Positions 27,037-40,950 are shown, counted from the stretch's first letter. The stretch: 64,000 nt of DNA from Oleiagrimonas sp963817755 (GCA_963817755.1 CAWFPB010000005.1:185573-249572); one strand, 5' to 3'. Numbers and translations: made by a program. The notes: generated from the letters alone by a model not told the origin.

Positions 27037-27216
27037 ATGGGCTGTCTTCCGCTGATCGTGCTGTTCGCGCTCGGGACCGGCATCGGCTACGCCGTCGATG
27101 GCCGGCACGGCGCCCTGTGGGGCGCGGGCATCGGCCTGTTGCTGGGACTGGCCTCCGGCGCGGCGCTGGTGAAACTGCTGCGCGGGGCGCGCCGTCCATC
27201 CTCGCGCGAATCCTGA
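27037..27216 (+). CDS. small two-helix membrane protein, unknown function
   Basis: 59 aa from the ATG at 27037. An in-frame GTG lies three codons upstream. Two hydrophobic stretches (LPLIVLFALGTGIGYAV and ALWGAGIGLLLGLASGAALV) separated by DGRHG, followed by a basic tail. No family is recognised. It ends 22 nt before the frmA ATG and may be co-transcribed with it. GC at third positions is high throughout, supporting coding. Confidence 0.6.
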   Translation: MGCLPLIVLFALGTGIGYAVDGRHGALWGAGIGLLLGLASGAALVKLLRGARRPSSRES

Positions 27217-27238
27217 ACGAACCCTGGAGATGTCCGTC

Positions 27239-28348
27239 ATGAAAAGCCGTGCCGCCGTGGCCTTCGAAGCCGGCAAGCCGCTCGAGATCGTCGAAATCGA
27301 TGTCGCCCCCCCGCGCGCCGGCGAAGTGCTGGTGAAGATCCACGCCACCGGCGTGTGCCACACCGATGCCTTCACCTTGTCCGGCGAGGACCCGGAGGGC
27401 GTGTTCCCGGCCGTGCTCGGCCACGAGGGCGGCGGTGAAGTCATCGAGGTCGGCGAGGGCGTGACCACGCTCCAGCCGGGCGATCACGTGATCCCGCTGT
27501 ATACGGCCGAATGCGGGAAGTGCAAATTCTGCCTGTCGGGCAAGACCAACCTGTGCCAGGCCGTGCGCGCCACCCAGGGCAAGGGCCTGATGCCCGACGG
27601 CACCACGCGCTTCTCCTACCAGGGCAAGCCCATCTACCACTACATGGGCACCTCCACCTTCAGCGAGTACACGGTGGTGCCGGAAATCTCGCTGGCCAAG
27701 ATCGATCCCGCCGCGCCGCTGGAGAAGGTCTGCCTGCTGGGCTGCGGCGTGACCACCGGCATCGGCGCGGTGCACAACACGGCCAAGGTGAAGGAAGGCG
27801 ACACGGTGGCGGTGTTCGGCCTGGGCGGCATCGGCCTGGCGGTGATCCAGGGCGCGGTGCAGGCCAAGGCCGGGCGCATCCTCGCCATCGACACCAACCC
27901 GGACAAGTTCGCCCTGGCGCGCGAGATGGGCGCCACCGACTTCGTCAACCCGAACGACCACGAGGCGCCGATCCAGGAGGTCATCGTCGCCATGACCGAC
28001 GGCGGCGTGGACTTCTCCTTCGAGTGCATCGGCAACGTCAAGGTGATGCGCGCGGCGCTGGAGTGCTGCCACAAGGGCTGGGGCGAGAGCGTGATCATCG
28101 GCGTGGCCGGTGCCGGCCAGGAAATCTGCACGCGGCCGTTCCAGCTGGTCACCGGTCGCGTGTGGCGCGGCTCGGCGTTCGGCGGCGTGAAGGGCCGCAG
28201 CCAGCTGCCGGGCATGGTCGAGCAGGCCATGCGCGGCGAGATCGCCCTCGACCCCTTCATCACCCACAACCTGCCGCTGGAGAAGATCAACGAGGCCTTC
28301 GACCTGATGCACGCGGGCAAGTCGATCCGCACGGTGATTCATTTCTAG
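27239..28348 (+). CDS. frmA: S-(hydroxymethyl)glutathione dehydrogenase (class III alcohol dehydrogenase)
   Basis: 369 aa from the ATG at 27239, giving MKSRAAVAFEAGKPLEIVE, the same N-terminus and length as E. coli FrmA. An ATG three codons upstream lacks ribosome-binding spacing, whereas GGAG sits 9 nt before this one. Catalytic zinc ligands are in GVCHTDAF and GHEGGG, structural zinc Cys in ECGKCKFCLSGKTNLC and the NAD fold in VFGLGGIGLAVIQGA. It oxidises the spontaneous glutathione-formaldehyde adduct to S-formylglutathione and also acts as GSNO reductase. S-formylglutathione hydrolase follows after 48 nt. No frmR repressor gene is seen beside it. Confidence 0.97.
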   Translation: MKSRAAVAFEAGKPLEIVEIDVAPPRAGEVLVKIHATGVCHTDAFTLSGEDPEGVFPAVLGHEGGGEVIEVGEGVTTLQPGDHVIPLYTAECGKCKFCLSGKTNLCQAVRATQGKGLMPDGTTRFSYQGKPIYHYMGTSTFSEYTVVPEISLAKIDPAAPLEKVCLLGCGVTTGIGAVHNTAKVKEGDTVAVFGLGGIGLAVIQGAVQAKAGRILAIDTNPDKFALAREMGATDFVNPNDHEAPIQEVIVAMTDGGVDFSFECIGNVKVMRAALECCHKGWGESVIIGVAGAGQEICTRPFQLVTGRVWRGSAFGGVKGRSQLPGMVEQAMRGEIALDPFITHNLPLEKINEAFDLMHAGKSIRTVIHF

Positions 28349-28381
28349 GTCGGGAATGGGGAGTGGGGAATCGGGAATCGG
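28349..28381 (+). repeat. GGGAATGG-type purine-rich repeat, copy 3
   Basis: Starts directly after the frmA stop: GTCGGGAATGGGGAGTGGGG and then AATCGGGAATCGG. Same word family as at 3651, 3735 and 43122. Confidence 0.7.
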
Positions 28382-28396
28382 AACAGCGAGGACCTC

Positions 28397-29237
28397 ATGG
28401 CAAGTATGGAACGCATTGAACGGCACGCCAGTTTCGGCGGGTGGCAGGAGGTGTGGCAGCACGACTCGGACGCGCTGGGCTGCGCCATGCGCTTCGCCGT
28501 CTACCTGCCGCCGCAGGCGGCCGAGGGACCCTGCCCGGTGCTGTACTGGCTCTCGGGCCTGACCTGCAGCGAGCAGAACGTCATCACCAAGGCCGGCATC
28601 CAGCAGCACGCGGCCGCGCACGGCCTCATCGTCATCGCCCCCGACACCAGCCCGCGCGGCAAGGACGTGCCCGACGACGAGGCCTACGACCTGGGCCAGG
28701 GCGCCGGCTTCTACCTCAACGCCACGCAGGCGCCATGGTCGCGCCACTACCGCATGTACGACTACGTGGCGCGCGAACTGCCGGAGCGGGTCTCAAGGCA
28801 CTTCCCCGTGAGCGAGTCGCGCGGGATCTTCGGCCATTCGATGGGCGGGCATGGCGCACTGGTGATCGCGCTGCGCCATCCCGGCATGTACCGCAGCGTG
28901 TCGGCGTTCTCGCCGATCGTCGCGCCCACGCCGCGTGCCCTGGGGCGAGAAGGCGTTTTCCGCCTACCTGGGCGAGGACCGCGAAGCCTGGAAGGCCTGG
29001 GACGCCTGCGAACTCATCGCCAACGCGTCCGAGCGGCTGCCGCTGCGCATCGAGCAGGGCGGCGACGATCCGTTCCTGGACGAGCAGTTGCGCCCGCAGC
29101 TGCTGCAGTCCGCGTGCGATTCGGCCGGCCATCCGTGCCAGATCCACCTGCGCCCGGGCTACGACCACAGCTACTACTTCATCGCCAGCTTCATGGGCGA
29201 GCACATGGCGCACCATGCGGCCGCGCTGAAGACCTGA
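28397..29237 (+). pseudogene. fghA: S-formylglutathione hydrolase, interrupted by a +1 frameshift
   Basis: The first part (MASMERIERHASFGGWQEVW through GIFGHSMGGHGALVIALRHP) and the second part (VPWGEKAFSAYLGEDREAWK through LRPGYDHSYYFIASF) are two halves of one esterase-D family protein, but in different frames. One extra base lies at about 28931-28934: removing it restores a continuous 279-aa protein of the expected length. All catalytic parts are present: Ser in GHSMGG, Asp in GGDDPFLDEQL and His in YDHSYYF. The enzyme hydrolyses S-formylglutathione to formate and glutathione after FrmA. Since both halves are perfectly kept, a sequencing or assembly error is as likely as a real mutation. 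Confidence 0.88.
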
Positions 29238-29347
29238 GCACGGCGGCGGACAACGTCCACCCATCCGCCCGGGTCCCGGCGCGTCCGAATCCGTGAGACG
29301 GCGGCGGGCGTATCATGGCCCTCCGTGGCCGATGTTGCGCCCTTGCC

Positions 29348-33757
<4,410 letters not shown>

Positions 33758-33771
33758 GGCCGCGAACCGGC

Positions 33772-34384
33772 CACGCGGCAAGAACCGGTCTTCGCGGCAG
33801 GCCCCACCGCGCGCCATCGCGGCTTCCGGCGCTCCCACAAAGGATAGGAAGGCTTCGGGGGTCTTGTAGGAGCGCTGCGTCGAGAGCCCGTGGACACGGA
33901 AACGCGGCAAAAACCGGTCTTCGCGGCAAGCCCCCACCGCGCGCCATCGCGGCTTCCACCGCTCCCACAAAGGGTAGGAAGGCTTCGGGGGTCTTGTGGG
34001 AGCACTGGAAGGTGCGACCGGAAACGCGGCAGGAACTCGGTCTTCGTGGCAAGCCCCCATCGCGCGCCATCGCGCCTTCCGGCGCTCCTACAAAGGTTAG
34101 GAAGGCGCCTGGCCACACTGTAGGAGCGCCGGAAGGCTGACCGAAGGGAATGCCTGGTACGAACGGAAACGCGGCAAGAACCGGTCTTCGCGGCAAGCCC
34201 ACACCGCGCGCCATCGCGGCTGCCACCGCTCCCACAAAGGTAGGCAAGGCTTCGGGTTTGTGGGTCACTGTAGGAGCGCCTGGGAAGCCCAGGCGTGACC
34301 GAAGGGAATGCCCGTGGTACGAACGGAAACGCGGCAGGAACCGGTCTTCGCGGCAAGCCCCCACCGCGCGCCGTCGCGGCACGT
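33772..34384. repeat. REP/BIME array A (lhr - GH92 intergenic)
   Basis: About five degenerate units of inverted REP palindromes (heads such as TGTAGGAGCGC and its complement GGCGCTCCTACA or CCGCTCCCACAA), joined by GCGGCAAGAACCGGTCTTCG linkers and AGGAAGGCTTCGGG spacers. Includes the longer linker with GAAGGGAATGCC and GGTACGAACGG. Lies between convergent genes. No gene is present, and open frames across it are products of the repeat. Confidence 0.9.
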
Positions 34385-34386
34385 CC

Positions 34387-36741
34387 TCAAACGAACGACG
34401 GCGGCCGGTCGGCCGGGTCGGCGCCGTAGGCCGGGTTCGGCTGCGGGCCCATCTCGAACACCAGATGCCCGCCGGCGGCCAGGTCGGCGTGGCGCAGCCA
34501 GGTGCGCGTGTGCGGCTGGCCGTTGAGGGTCACCGACTGCACGTACGGGCGGTCCGGGCCGTTGTTGTTCGCCTCGACCACCAGGCGCCGGCCCTGCCCG
34601 ACATCCAGCGTCACGCGGTCGAACAGCGGGCTGCCGATCACGTAGTTCCCGCTGACCGGATCGACCGGGTAGAAGCCCATCGCGCTGAGCAGGTACCACG
34701 CGCTCATCTGCCCGCAATCCTCGTTGCCGGCCAGGCCGTCGGGCTTGTCGTGGTACAGCGTGGTCAGGATCTGGCGCACCCGCGCCTGGGTCTTGTGCGC
34801 CTGCCCGGCGTAGGCGTACAGGTAGGCGATGTGGTGGCTGGGCTCGTTGCCGTGCGCGTACTGGCCGATCATCCCGGAGATGTCCGGCGGCGCGTTGCCG
34901 GGCAGTTTGGAGCTGGCGGTGAACAGGCCGTCGAGCTTGGCCGCGAAGGCCTCCGGCCCGCCGAACAGGCGCATGTATTGGTGCACGTCGTGCTGGTTGA
35001 GGAAGGTCGCCACCCAGGCATTGGACTCGGTGAAATCGCGGTACTTGTCGGTGTGGCCCATGCTGCGCGGGTCGAACGGGTTCGCCCAGTCGCCGTTGGC
35101 CAGGCGCGGCTGCACGAACTGGCTTTGGGTGTTGAACACGTGCTGGTAGTTGCGCGAGCGCGCCCGCAGCGCGGCGTAGCCGGCTTCGTCGCCGGCCGCG
35201 CGCGCCAGATGCGCACTGGACCAGTCGCAGTAGGCATACTCCAGCGTCTTGCTGGCCGACTCCCAGTCCTTGTCGCAGGGCACGTAGCCGTACTTGCGGT
35301 AGGGCTTCAGCCCGCGGTAGTCGTCGACGAAGGCACGCTGGCGGTATTCCTTCCAGGCGCGACCGTAGTCGATGCCGGTAAAACCCTTGGCGTGCGCCTC
35401 GGCGATCACCGCCGCCGAATGCCAGCCGATCATGCACGCGGTCTCCACGCCCTGCAGCGGCCACACCGGCACGCCGGCCGGGCTTTCCGCGGCCATGCGC
35501 ACCAGGCCGTTGACCAGGGGCGGCACGCGTTCGGGCTGGATCAGCGTGTACAGCGGATGCAACGCGCGGTAGGTGTCCCACAGCGAGTAGGTGCTGTAGT
35601 TGTGCTCGCCCTTCGGCAAGCGGTGCACCTTCCCGTCCATGCCGCGGTAGCGTCCGTCGACGTCGTCGAACAGGGTCGGCGCCAGCATGCTGTGGTACAG
35701 CGCGGTGTAGAAGGTGCGCCGGTGCGCGGCCGAGTCGGTCTGCACGTCCACGCGCGCCAGTTCGCGTTCCCAGGCGTCGGCGGCGTCCGCGCGCACACGC
35801 TCGAAATCCCAGTGCCCGATCTCCGCATCCAGGTTGCGCAGCGCGTTTTCCGCGCTCACGCCGGAGAGGCCGACCTTGACCAGCAGCGGGCCGTCGTGAG
35901 CGTCCGGGTAGCGCAGGATCGCCTTGAGCCGCTTGCCCCTGGCCTGCCGGGCCGAACCGGCCAGCGGACGGTCCTCGGCGTACAGCTGCGCGCCGGCGAA
36001 CGGGCGCGACAGGCGCAGGGCGAAGTAGATATGGCGGCCGTTGGCCCACTGGTGCACGCGGCGCCCACCGAGCACGGTGCGATCGTCCACCAGGCGCAGG
36101 TCGGCGTCGCTCACGCGGGTGGGCTGGTCCGGGCCGTTGGCGATGCCGTGCGCCCAGTCCAGCACCAGATGGCCGCTGCGGCCGGCCGGGAAGTGATAGC
36201 GGTGGATGCCGGCGCGCTCGGTCGCGCTCAGCTCGGCGCGCACCGCGTAGTCCTTCAGCAGCACCGTGTAGTAGCCCGGCTCGGCGTGCTCGTCGGCATG
36301 GTCGTAGCGCGAGCGGTAGCCCTGCGCGGGATGGTCCATGGGTCCGGGCGCGATGCGCGCCTCGCCGGTGGCCGGCATCAGCAGCAGGTCCAGCATGTCG
36401 CTGGCGCCGGTGCCCGACAGGTGGGTGTGCGAGAAACCCATGATCGAGGCGTCGCCCAGGTGGTAGCCCGAGCACGCGTCCCAGCCCACGGTGTTGGTGT
36501 CCGGGCTCAGCTGCACCATGCCGAACGGGCGCGTGGCGCCGGGATAGGTGTGGCCGTGGCCGCCGGTGCCGAGGAACACGTCGACCTGGTCGCAGTGCGG
36601 ACGCCCGGCGGCACCGGTGGATGCGTCGCCCTTGCCGCGCGGCGACGGCAGCGGCAGGGACGCGGCCCGTCCCTCGACGCCGCGGCCGGCGAACAGCGCA
36701 AAGGCGATGGCCCCTTGCAGGAAACGGCGGCGAGTGGGCAT
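34387..36741 (-). CDS. GH92 family alpha-mannosidase, Tat-exported
   Basis: 784 aa from the ATG at 36741. The N-terminus TRRRFLQGAIAFALF is a twin-arginine signal. The body is a glycoside hydrolase family 92 enzyme: VDVFLGTGGHGHTYPGATRPFGMVQLSPD at about 50-78 is the family's opening signature. Later come GFSHTHLSGTG, YSLWDTYRALHPL, and GNEDCGQMSAWYLLSAMGFYP near the C-terminus with the catalytic Glu/Asp pair region. GH92 are Ca2+-dependent exo-alpha-1,2/1,3/1,6-mannosidases cleaving N-glycans or yeast mannan by inversion. It follows the GH125 gene by 26 nt in the same direction, so the two form an operon. Confidence 0.93.
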   Translation of the reverse strand: MPTRRRFLQGAIAFALFAGRGVEGRAASLPLPSPRGKGDASTGAAGRPHCDQVDVFLGTGGHGHTYPGATRPFGMVQLSPDTNTVGWDACSGYHLGDASIMGFSHTHLSGTGASDMLDLLLMPATGEARIAPGPMDHPAQGYRSRYDHADEHAEPGYYTVLLKDYAVRAELSATERAGIHRYHFPAGRSGHLVLDWAHGIANGPDQPTRVSDADLRLVDDRTVLGGRRVHQWANGRHIYFALRLSRPFAGAQLYAEDRPLAGSARQARGKRLKAILRYPDAHDGPLLVKVGLSGVSAENALRNLDAEIGHWDFERVRADAADAWERELARVDVQTDSAAHRRTFYTALYHSMLAPTLFDDVDGRYRGMDGKVHRLPKGEHNYSTYSLWDTYRALHPLYTLIQPERVPPLVNGLVRMAAESPAGVPVWPLQGVETACMIGWHSAAVIAEAHAKGFTGIDYGRAWKEYRQRAFVDDYRGLKPYRKYGYVPCDKDWESASKTLEYAYCDWSSAHLARAAGDEAGYAALRARSRNYQHVFNTQSQFVQPRLANGDWANPFDPRSMGHTDKYRDFTESNAWVATFLNQHDVHQYMRLFGGPEAFAAKLDGLFTASSKLPGNAPPDISGMIGQYAHGNEPSHHIAYLYAYAGQAHKTQARVRQILTTLYHDKPDGLAGNEDCGQMSAWYLLSAMGFYPVDPVSGNYVIGSPLFDRVTLDVGQGRRLVVEANNNGPDRPYVQSVTLNGQPHTRTWLRHADLAAGGHLVFEMGPQPNPAYGADPADRPPSFV

Positions 36742-36767
36742 GACGAACTCCTTCGATCGTTCGAGGT

Positions 36768-38255
36768 TCAGGCCCGCAGCAGCTGCGGGCGGTGCGTGTG
36801 CAGCTCGACGATCAGCGCGCCGAACAGGGTGTTGGCCCAGGCGAACCACGCCCGGGTGAAGTGCCTGGGGTCGTCCATGTCGAAGGCCTCGTGCATGAAC
36901 CCGGTGCCGGCATCGGTGTCGCGCAGCCAGGCCAGGCACTGGCGGATCTCGCGATCGTCGGTGGCGGTCAGCGCGCGCACGATGATGGACATCGGCCAGA
37001 TCATGCGCGGCCCCTCGTGCGGCCCGCCGATACCGTCGGCGGCCGTGCCGTGGAAGAAGTACGGATTGGCCGGGCTCCACGCCTTCGCGCGGGTGCGCCG
37101 GTACAGCGGGTCCTCGCGCCCGCAGATGTCCAGCCAGGGCAGGCCCAGCAGGCTGGGCACGTTGGCATCGTCCATGAACAGCCGGTGGCCGCGGCCGTCG
37201 ACCTCGTAGGCCCAGGTGTCGCCGTGCGCGCCGGGGATGCGGCCGTCGCGGTGCGTGGCGGTCTCCACTTCCTGCGCCAGCGCCGTGCACTGGTCGGCGA
37301 ACGCGTGGTCGCGGTGGATCGCGCGGCTCATCGCCGCCAGCTGGCGCAGGGCCACCACCGCGAACAGGTTGCCGGGCACGTTGAGCGGGTAGGTGCAGGC
37401 GTCGTCGGAGGGCCGGAACGCGGCGTGGATCATGCCGTTGGGCCGCGTGGGCGCGCCCAGGCCGTCGCGGGCCAGCGATTCGGACGGCCGGTCCGAGGAG
37501 CGGTGGTAGCGATACGGGCCGGGGCCGTGCAGGCGCTGCTGCTGGCGGAAGGTCACCAGCACGAGGTGCATCGCCGCGCGCCAGTCCTCGTCGAACGGCA
37601 CGGTGTCGCCGGTGGCGCGCCAGTAGCCGTGCGCCACGCGGATCGGATAGCACAGCGAGTCGATCTCCCACTTGCGCTCGCCCACCCCGGGCTTCAGCGC
37701 CGGGGTGTCGTGCACCGCCCACGGCAGTGGTCTGGCATGCGCGTCGCGCAGGAAGGCGTTGGCGTAGGGATCGAGGCGGATGCAGCGCGCCTGGCGATGG
37801 ATCAGCCCGCGGAACAGGCGGCGCAGGGCCGCGTCCTCGCGCGCCAGCGGCAGGTACGGATGCACCTGCGCGGAGGAATCGCGCAGCCACATCGCGTCGA
37901 TGTCGCCGGTAATGACGAAGGTGTCCGGCTTGCCGTCGACGGTGCCGGTGAACACCGTGGTGTCCAGGGTGTTGGGGTAGCAGTTCTGAAACAGCGCGGC
38001 CAGCTTCGGATCGTCGATGCCGGCCTTGACCCGCGCCAGCTCGCGCTCCACGGCGGCACTGCGGAAGCGTCGCTTGCCGGGCGGCGGGCGGCGGTCGGGG
38101 AACGCCGTGCCCGCGTGGGCGCTGCGCGGCAGCCAGCCCGCGACCAGTGCGGTGGCCGTGGCCATGCCGGCCATGCGCAGGAAGCGTCGCCGGTCGGCCC
38201 GGATGTCGTCCGGTGCCGGAAAAGGGACGGATGCCTCGTGCCGATGGCGATGCAT
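36768..38255 (-). CDS. GH125 family exo-alpha-1,6-mannosidase, Tat-exported
   Basis: 495 aa from the ATG at 38255 (MHRHRHEASV), with GGAGGA 6 nt upstream. The ATG two codons earlier abuts that site. Tat motif DRRRFLRMAG at about 21-30 followed by a hydrophobic segment. The enzyme matches GH125 (formerly DUF1237): CYPNTLDTTV, TFVITGDIDAMWLRDSSAQVHPY, IDSLCYPIRVAHGYW, LFMDDANVPSLLGLPWL, and the HEGPRMIWPMSIIVRALTA block. GH125 removes alpha-1,6-mannose from N-glycan cores and mannans, metal-independent. It precedes GH92 and follows an S10 peptidase gene, suggesting stepwise glycoprotein or mannan breakdown in the periplasm. Confidence 0.92.
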   Translation of the reverse strand: MHRHRHEASVPFPAPDDIRADRRRFLRMAGMATATALVAGWLPRSAHAGTAFPDRRPPPGKRRFRSAAVERELARVKAGIDDPKLAALFQNCYPNTLDTTVFTGTVDGKPDTFVITGDIDAMWLRDSSAQVHPYLPLAREDAALRRLFRGLIHRQARCIRLDPYANAFLRDAHARPLPWAVHDTPALKPGVGERKWEIDSLCYPIRVAHGYWRATGDTVPFDEDWRAAMHLVLVTFRQQQRLHGPGPYRYHRSSDRPSESLARDGLGAPTRPNGMIHAAFRPSDDACTYPLNVPGNLFAVVALRQLAAMSRAIHRDHAFADQCTALAQEVETATHRDGRIPGAHGDTWAYEVDGRGHRLFMDDANVPSLLGLPWLDICGREDPLYRRTRAKAWSPANPYFFHGTAADGIGGPHEGPRMIWPMSIIVRALTATDDREIRQCLAWLRDTDAGTGFMHEAFDMDDPRHFTRAWFAWANTLFGALIVELHTHRPQLLRA

Positions 38256-38364
38256 GACCATTCCTCCAGCGTACGCCTCCGGCCGTACATCGCCAGGGCC
38301 CGCGCCTTGCCGGTCCATGCCCCGCCCGGCCGCGGACGGCTGGGCGGGGTTTGCTCGACGAGCG

Positions 38365-39936
38365 TCAGTGGTGATCGGTGGCCCGGATGAACGCGGCCAC
38401 GTTGTCATGCAGCTTCTTCAGCGACGGCAGGTGCGCGTAGACCATGTGCCCGGACGGGTACAGGTGCACGGAGATGTTCTTGTGCAGATCCTGCGGGATC
38501 GGCAGGTGGTTGAGCTCGTACTCGGCCGCGAAGAACGGGGTGGCCAGGTCGAAGTAGCCGCCGTTCATCATCACCTTCAGCTTCGGGTCGGCCTTCATCG
38601 CCTCGGCCAGGTCGGTCATCACGTTGAGCGACTGCTGGTTGTGGTGATGGGTGTCGTCCCAGTGGTGGAAGCCGGCGAACAGGCGGTAGTGCATGTCCTG
38701 GCCGAAGTGCAGCGTGTTGCGCACGTAGTCGTTGAAGGTCGACACGTAGGCCGAGCTGATGGCGCTGCCCTGCGGGTCGTATTCGGCCTCCTTGCTCATC
38801 GGGTCCATGCTGGGACCGGAGAAGCGGGTGTCCAGGCGGCCGGTGCTGTCGCCGTTCTTGCCCAGCAGCTCATGCTCGAACATGCCGCCGTTCACGCGCA
38901 GGTCGGCCTTGACCCAGTAGGCCGTCGGCAGGCCGGTGAACTGGTGCAGCTGCTCGGCAATGGCCTGCTTGCGCGACGCGCTCAGCAGCGAGCCCTCGCG
39001 CAGCGCCTCGGCGTAGGGTCCCATCGCGAATGGCTCGACCTTGGCCATCAGGTCCTTCAGGCTGGCCGGCGGGTTGGGCAGCTTGTGGTGGTAGAAGGCG
39101 GTGGCGGCGTAGGTCGGCAGGGCCAGGAAGTACGGCTGGTCGACGCCGGGGTTGGACTGCGGACCATCCGGGCTGTTGTCGAAGCTGAGGATCTGCGACA
39201 GCAGGATCACGCCGTTCAGATCCACCGAATCCTGGTTGGTCAGGATGTTGGAAAGCACCGCCGAACGGGTGGTGCCGTAGCTCTCGCCGAACAGGTACTT
39301 GGGCGAGTTCCAGCGGCCGTACCTGGACAGGAACCGGGTGATGAACTGGGCGAAGGCCTGGCCGTCGCCGTCGACGCCGAAGAACTGCTTGTCGCGCTTC
39401 TTCATCAGCGCTTCGCGCTTGTCCTTGTCGCCGGTCTTGGCGATCAGGCGCGAGAAGCCGGTGGCCGGAGCGTCGATGAACACCACGTCGCTGGCGTCGA
39501 GCAGGCTGTAGTCGTTGTTGACCAGCTTGTACGGCGCGGCCGGGGTATGGGTGTGGTCGGACGTGTCCACGCGACGCGGGCCGAACGCGCCCATGTGCAG
39601 CCACACCGAGGCCGAACCCGGGCCGCCGTTGTAGACGAAGGTCACCGGACGATGCGACGGGTTGGCGCCCTTCTTCATGTAGGCCACATAGAAGATGCTG
39701 GCGGTGGGCGTGTTCTCGTCGTCGCCCTTGCCGTGCAGGATGATGGTACCGGCCACGGCCTTGTACTGGATGCGATGTCCCTCGACCACCACGCTGCCGT
39801 AGGTGACCGACTGCTTCGCCTTCACCGGCTGGGCGCCGGCGTTGTCCTTGCTCGGTGCGTCCTTGGCGCCGGCGACCATCGGCGCCGTGCACAGGCACAA
39901 GGCGGCAAGTGCCGCCAGGGAAGTCAGTTTACGCAT
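38365..39936 (-). CDS. S10 serine carboxypeptidase family protein
   Basis: 523 aa from the ATG at 39936, with AGGGAGA upstream. Signal peptide MRKLTSLAALAALCLCTAPM... ending near VAGA. Catalytic triad by family pattern: Ser219 in FGESYGTTRS, Asp463 in GGYFDLATP and His497 in YPSGHMVY. The oxyanion/substrate motif VYNGGPGSAS is at about 101-110. The family removes C-terminal residues at acid pH; bacterial members are periplasmic or secreted. The gene reads towards GH125 (109-nt gap), and all three genes may be one transcription unit for using glycoproteins. An inserted region at 280-400 is bacterial-type. Confidence 0.92.
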   Translation of the reverse strand: MRKLTSLAALAALCLCTAPMVAGAKDAPSKDNAGAQPVKAKQSVTYGSVVVEGHRIQYKAVAGTIILHGKGDDENTPTASIFYVAYMKKGANPSHRPVTFVYNGGPGSASVWLHMGAFGPRRVDTSDHTHTPAAPYKLVNNDYSLLDASDVVFIDAPATGFSRLIAKTGDKDKREALMKKRDKQFFGVDGDGQAFAQFITRFLSRYGRWNSPKYLFGESYGTTRSAVLSNILTNQDSVDLNGVILLSQILSFDNSPDGPQSNPGVDQPYFLALPTYAATAFYHHKLPNPPASLKDLMAKVEPFAMGPYAEALREGSLLSASRKQAIAEQLHQFTGLPTAYWVKADLRVNGGMFEHELLGKNGDSTGRLDTRFSGPSMDPMSKEAEYDPQGSAISSAYVSTFNDYVRNTLHFGQDMHYRLFAGFHHWDDTHHHNQQSLNVMTDLAEAMKADPKLKVMMNGGYFDLATPFFAAEYELNHLPIPQDLHKNISVHLYPSGHMVYAHLPSLKKLHDNVAAFIRATDHH

Positions 39937-40108
39937 CGGATTCTCCCTGCTGAGGTTGGATTGCGGTTCGTCGCACGCGCGACGATCCCCCCAGCATACG
40001 CGCGCACCGTGCGCTCCCCATGGGCAGATAGTCACGGCCTGGGGATTTTCGTGCATGCTCGAAGCGGTTCCGCTTGCACATCGGCGATGCAGGCCGCATA
40101 ACCGGTGC

Positions 40109-40921
40109 ATGCCCGAATTGCCCGAAGTCGAGACCACCCGCCGCGGCATCGCCCCGCACCTGGTCGGCCGCCGCATCGAGAAGGTGCTGCTGCGTCGCCC
40201 GGACCTGCGCTGGCCGATCCCCTCCGCCATCGGCGAGGCCCTGCCCGGCCGCACCATCGACGCGGTCGCGCGCCGCGCCAAGTACCTGCTGCTGGAGACC
40301 GGCGCCGGCAGTGCGCTGCTGCACCTGGGCATGTCGGGCGTGCTGCGCGTGCTCGATCCCGACACCCCGGTGGGCAAGCATGACCACTATGACCTGCATC
40401 TGGATTCGGGCCGCGTGCTGCGCTTCACCGATCCGCGCCGCTTCGGCTGCCTGCTGTGGCAGGCTCCCGGCGAAGTCCATCCGCTGCTCGCCGGGCTGGG
40501 TCCGGAACCGCTCTCGGAGGCCTTCGACGGGGATCTTCTCTGGCACCTGTCCCGCGGCCGGCGTGGTGCCGTGAAGACCTTCGTCATGGACCAGGCGGTG
40601 GTGGTCGGCGTGGGCAACATCTACGCCAGCGAGGCGCTGTTCGCCGCCGGCATCACCCCGTCGCGCCCGGCCGGACGGGTGTCGCGGGCACGCTACGCGG
40701 CGCTGGCCGATGCGATCAAGCGCATCCTCGCCCGCGCCATCGAGCGCGGCGGCACCACGCTGCGTGATTTCCTCGCCCCGGACGGCGCGCCGGGGTATTT
40801 CGAGCAGGAACTGATGGTCTACGGCCGCGCCGGCCAGCCCTGCCGCACCTGCGCCACCCCCATCCGCAGCCGCGTCATCGGCCAGCGCAACACCTTCTGG
40901 TGCCCCGCCTGCCAGCGGTGA
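40109..40921 (+). CDS. mutM: formamidopyrimidine-DNA glycosylase
   Basis: 270 aa. MPELPEVETTRRGI carries the catalytic Pro2 (after Met removal) and Glu3. The Lys of the MutM type lies in RRAKYLLLE (beta-hairpin lysine), with FTDPRRFG, VGNIYASEALF (the H2TH region) and a C-terminal zinc finger CRTC...WCPAC. It excises 8-oxoguanine and formamidopyrimidines by base-excision repair with beta,delta-elimination. Divergent from the S10 peptidase, followed by REP array B. Confidence 0.97.
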   Translation: MPELPEVETTRRGIAPHLVGRRIEKVLLRRPDLRWPIPSAIGEALPGRTIDAVARRAKYLLLETGAGSALLHLGMSGVLRVLDPDTPVGKHDHYDLHLDSGRVLRFTDPRRFGCLLWQAPGEVHPLLAGLGPEPLSEAFDGDLLWHLSRGRRGAVKTFVMDQAVVVGVGNIYASEALFAAGITPSRPAGRVSRARYAALADAIKRILARAIERGGTTLRDFLAPDGAPGYFEQELMVYGRAGQPCRTCATPIRSRVIGQRNTFWCPACQR

Positions 40922-40950
40922 GCGGCCCGCCTCAAGCCCTCCGACTGCAC

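Noticed and set aside
26893..27468. N-terminal extension of the S1 protease frame to 858 aa
   Set aside because: The extension runs antisense through the small membrane protein gene and frmA. The ATG at 26892 is followed by a normal signal peptide.
36742..37890. Extension of the GH92 frame to 1167 aa
   Set aside because: It overlaps the GH125 gene in another frame, while a Tat signal begins exactly at the ATG at 36741.
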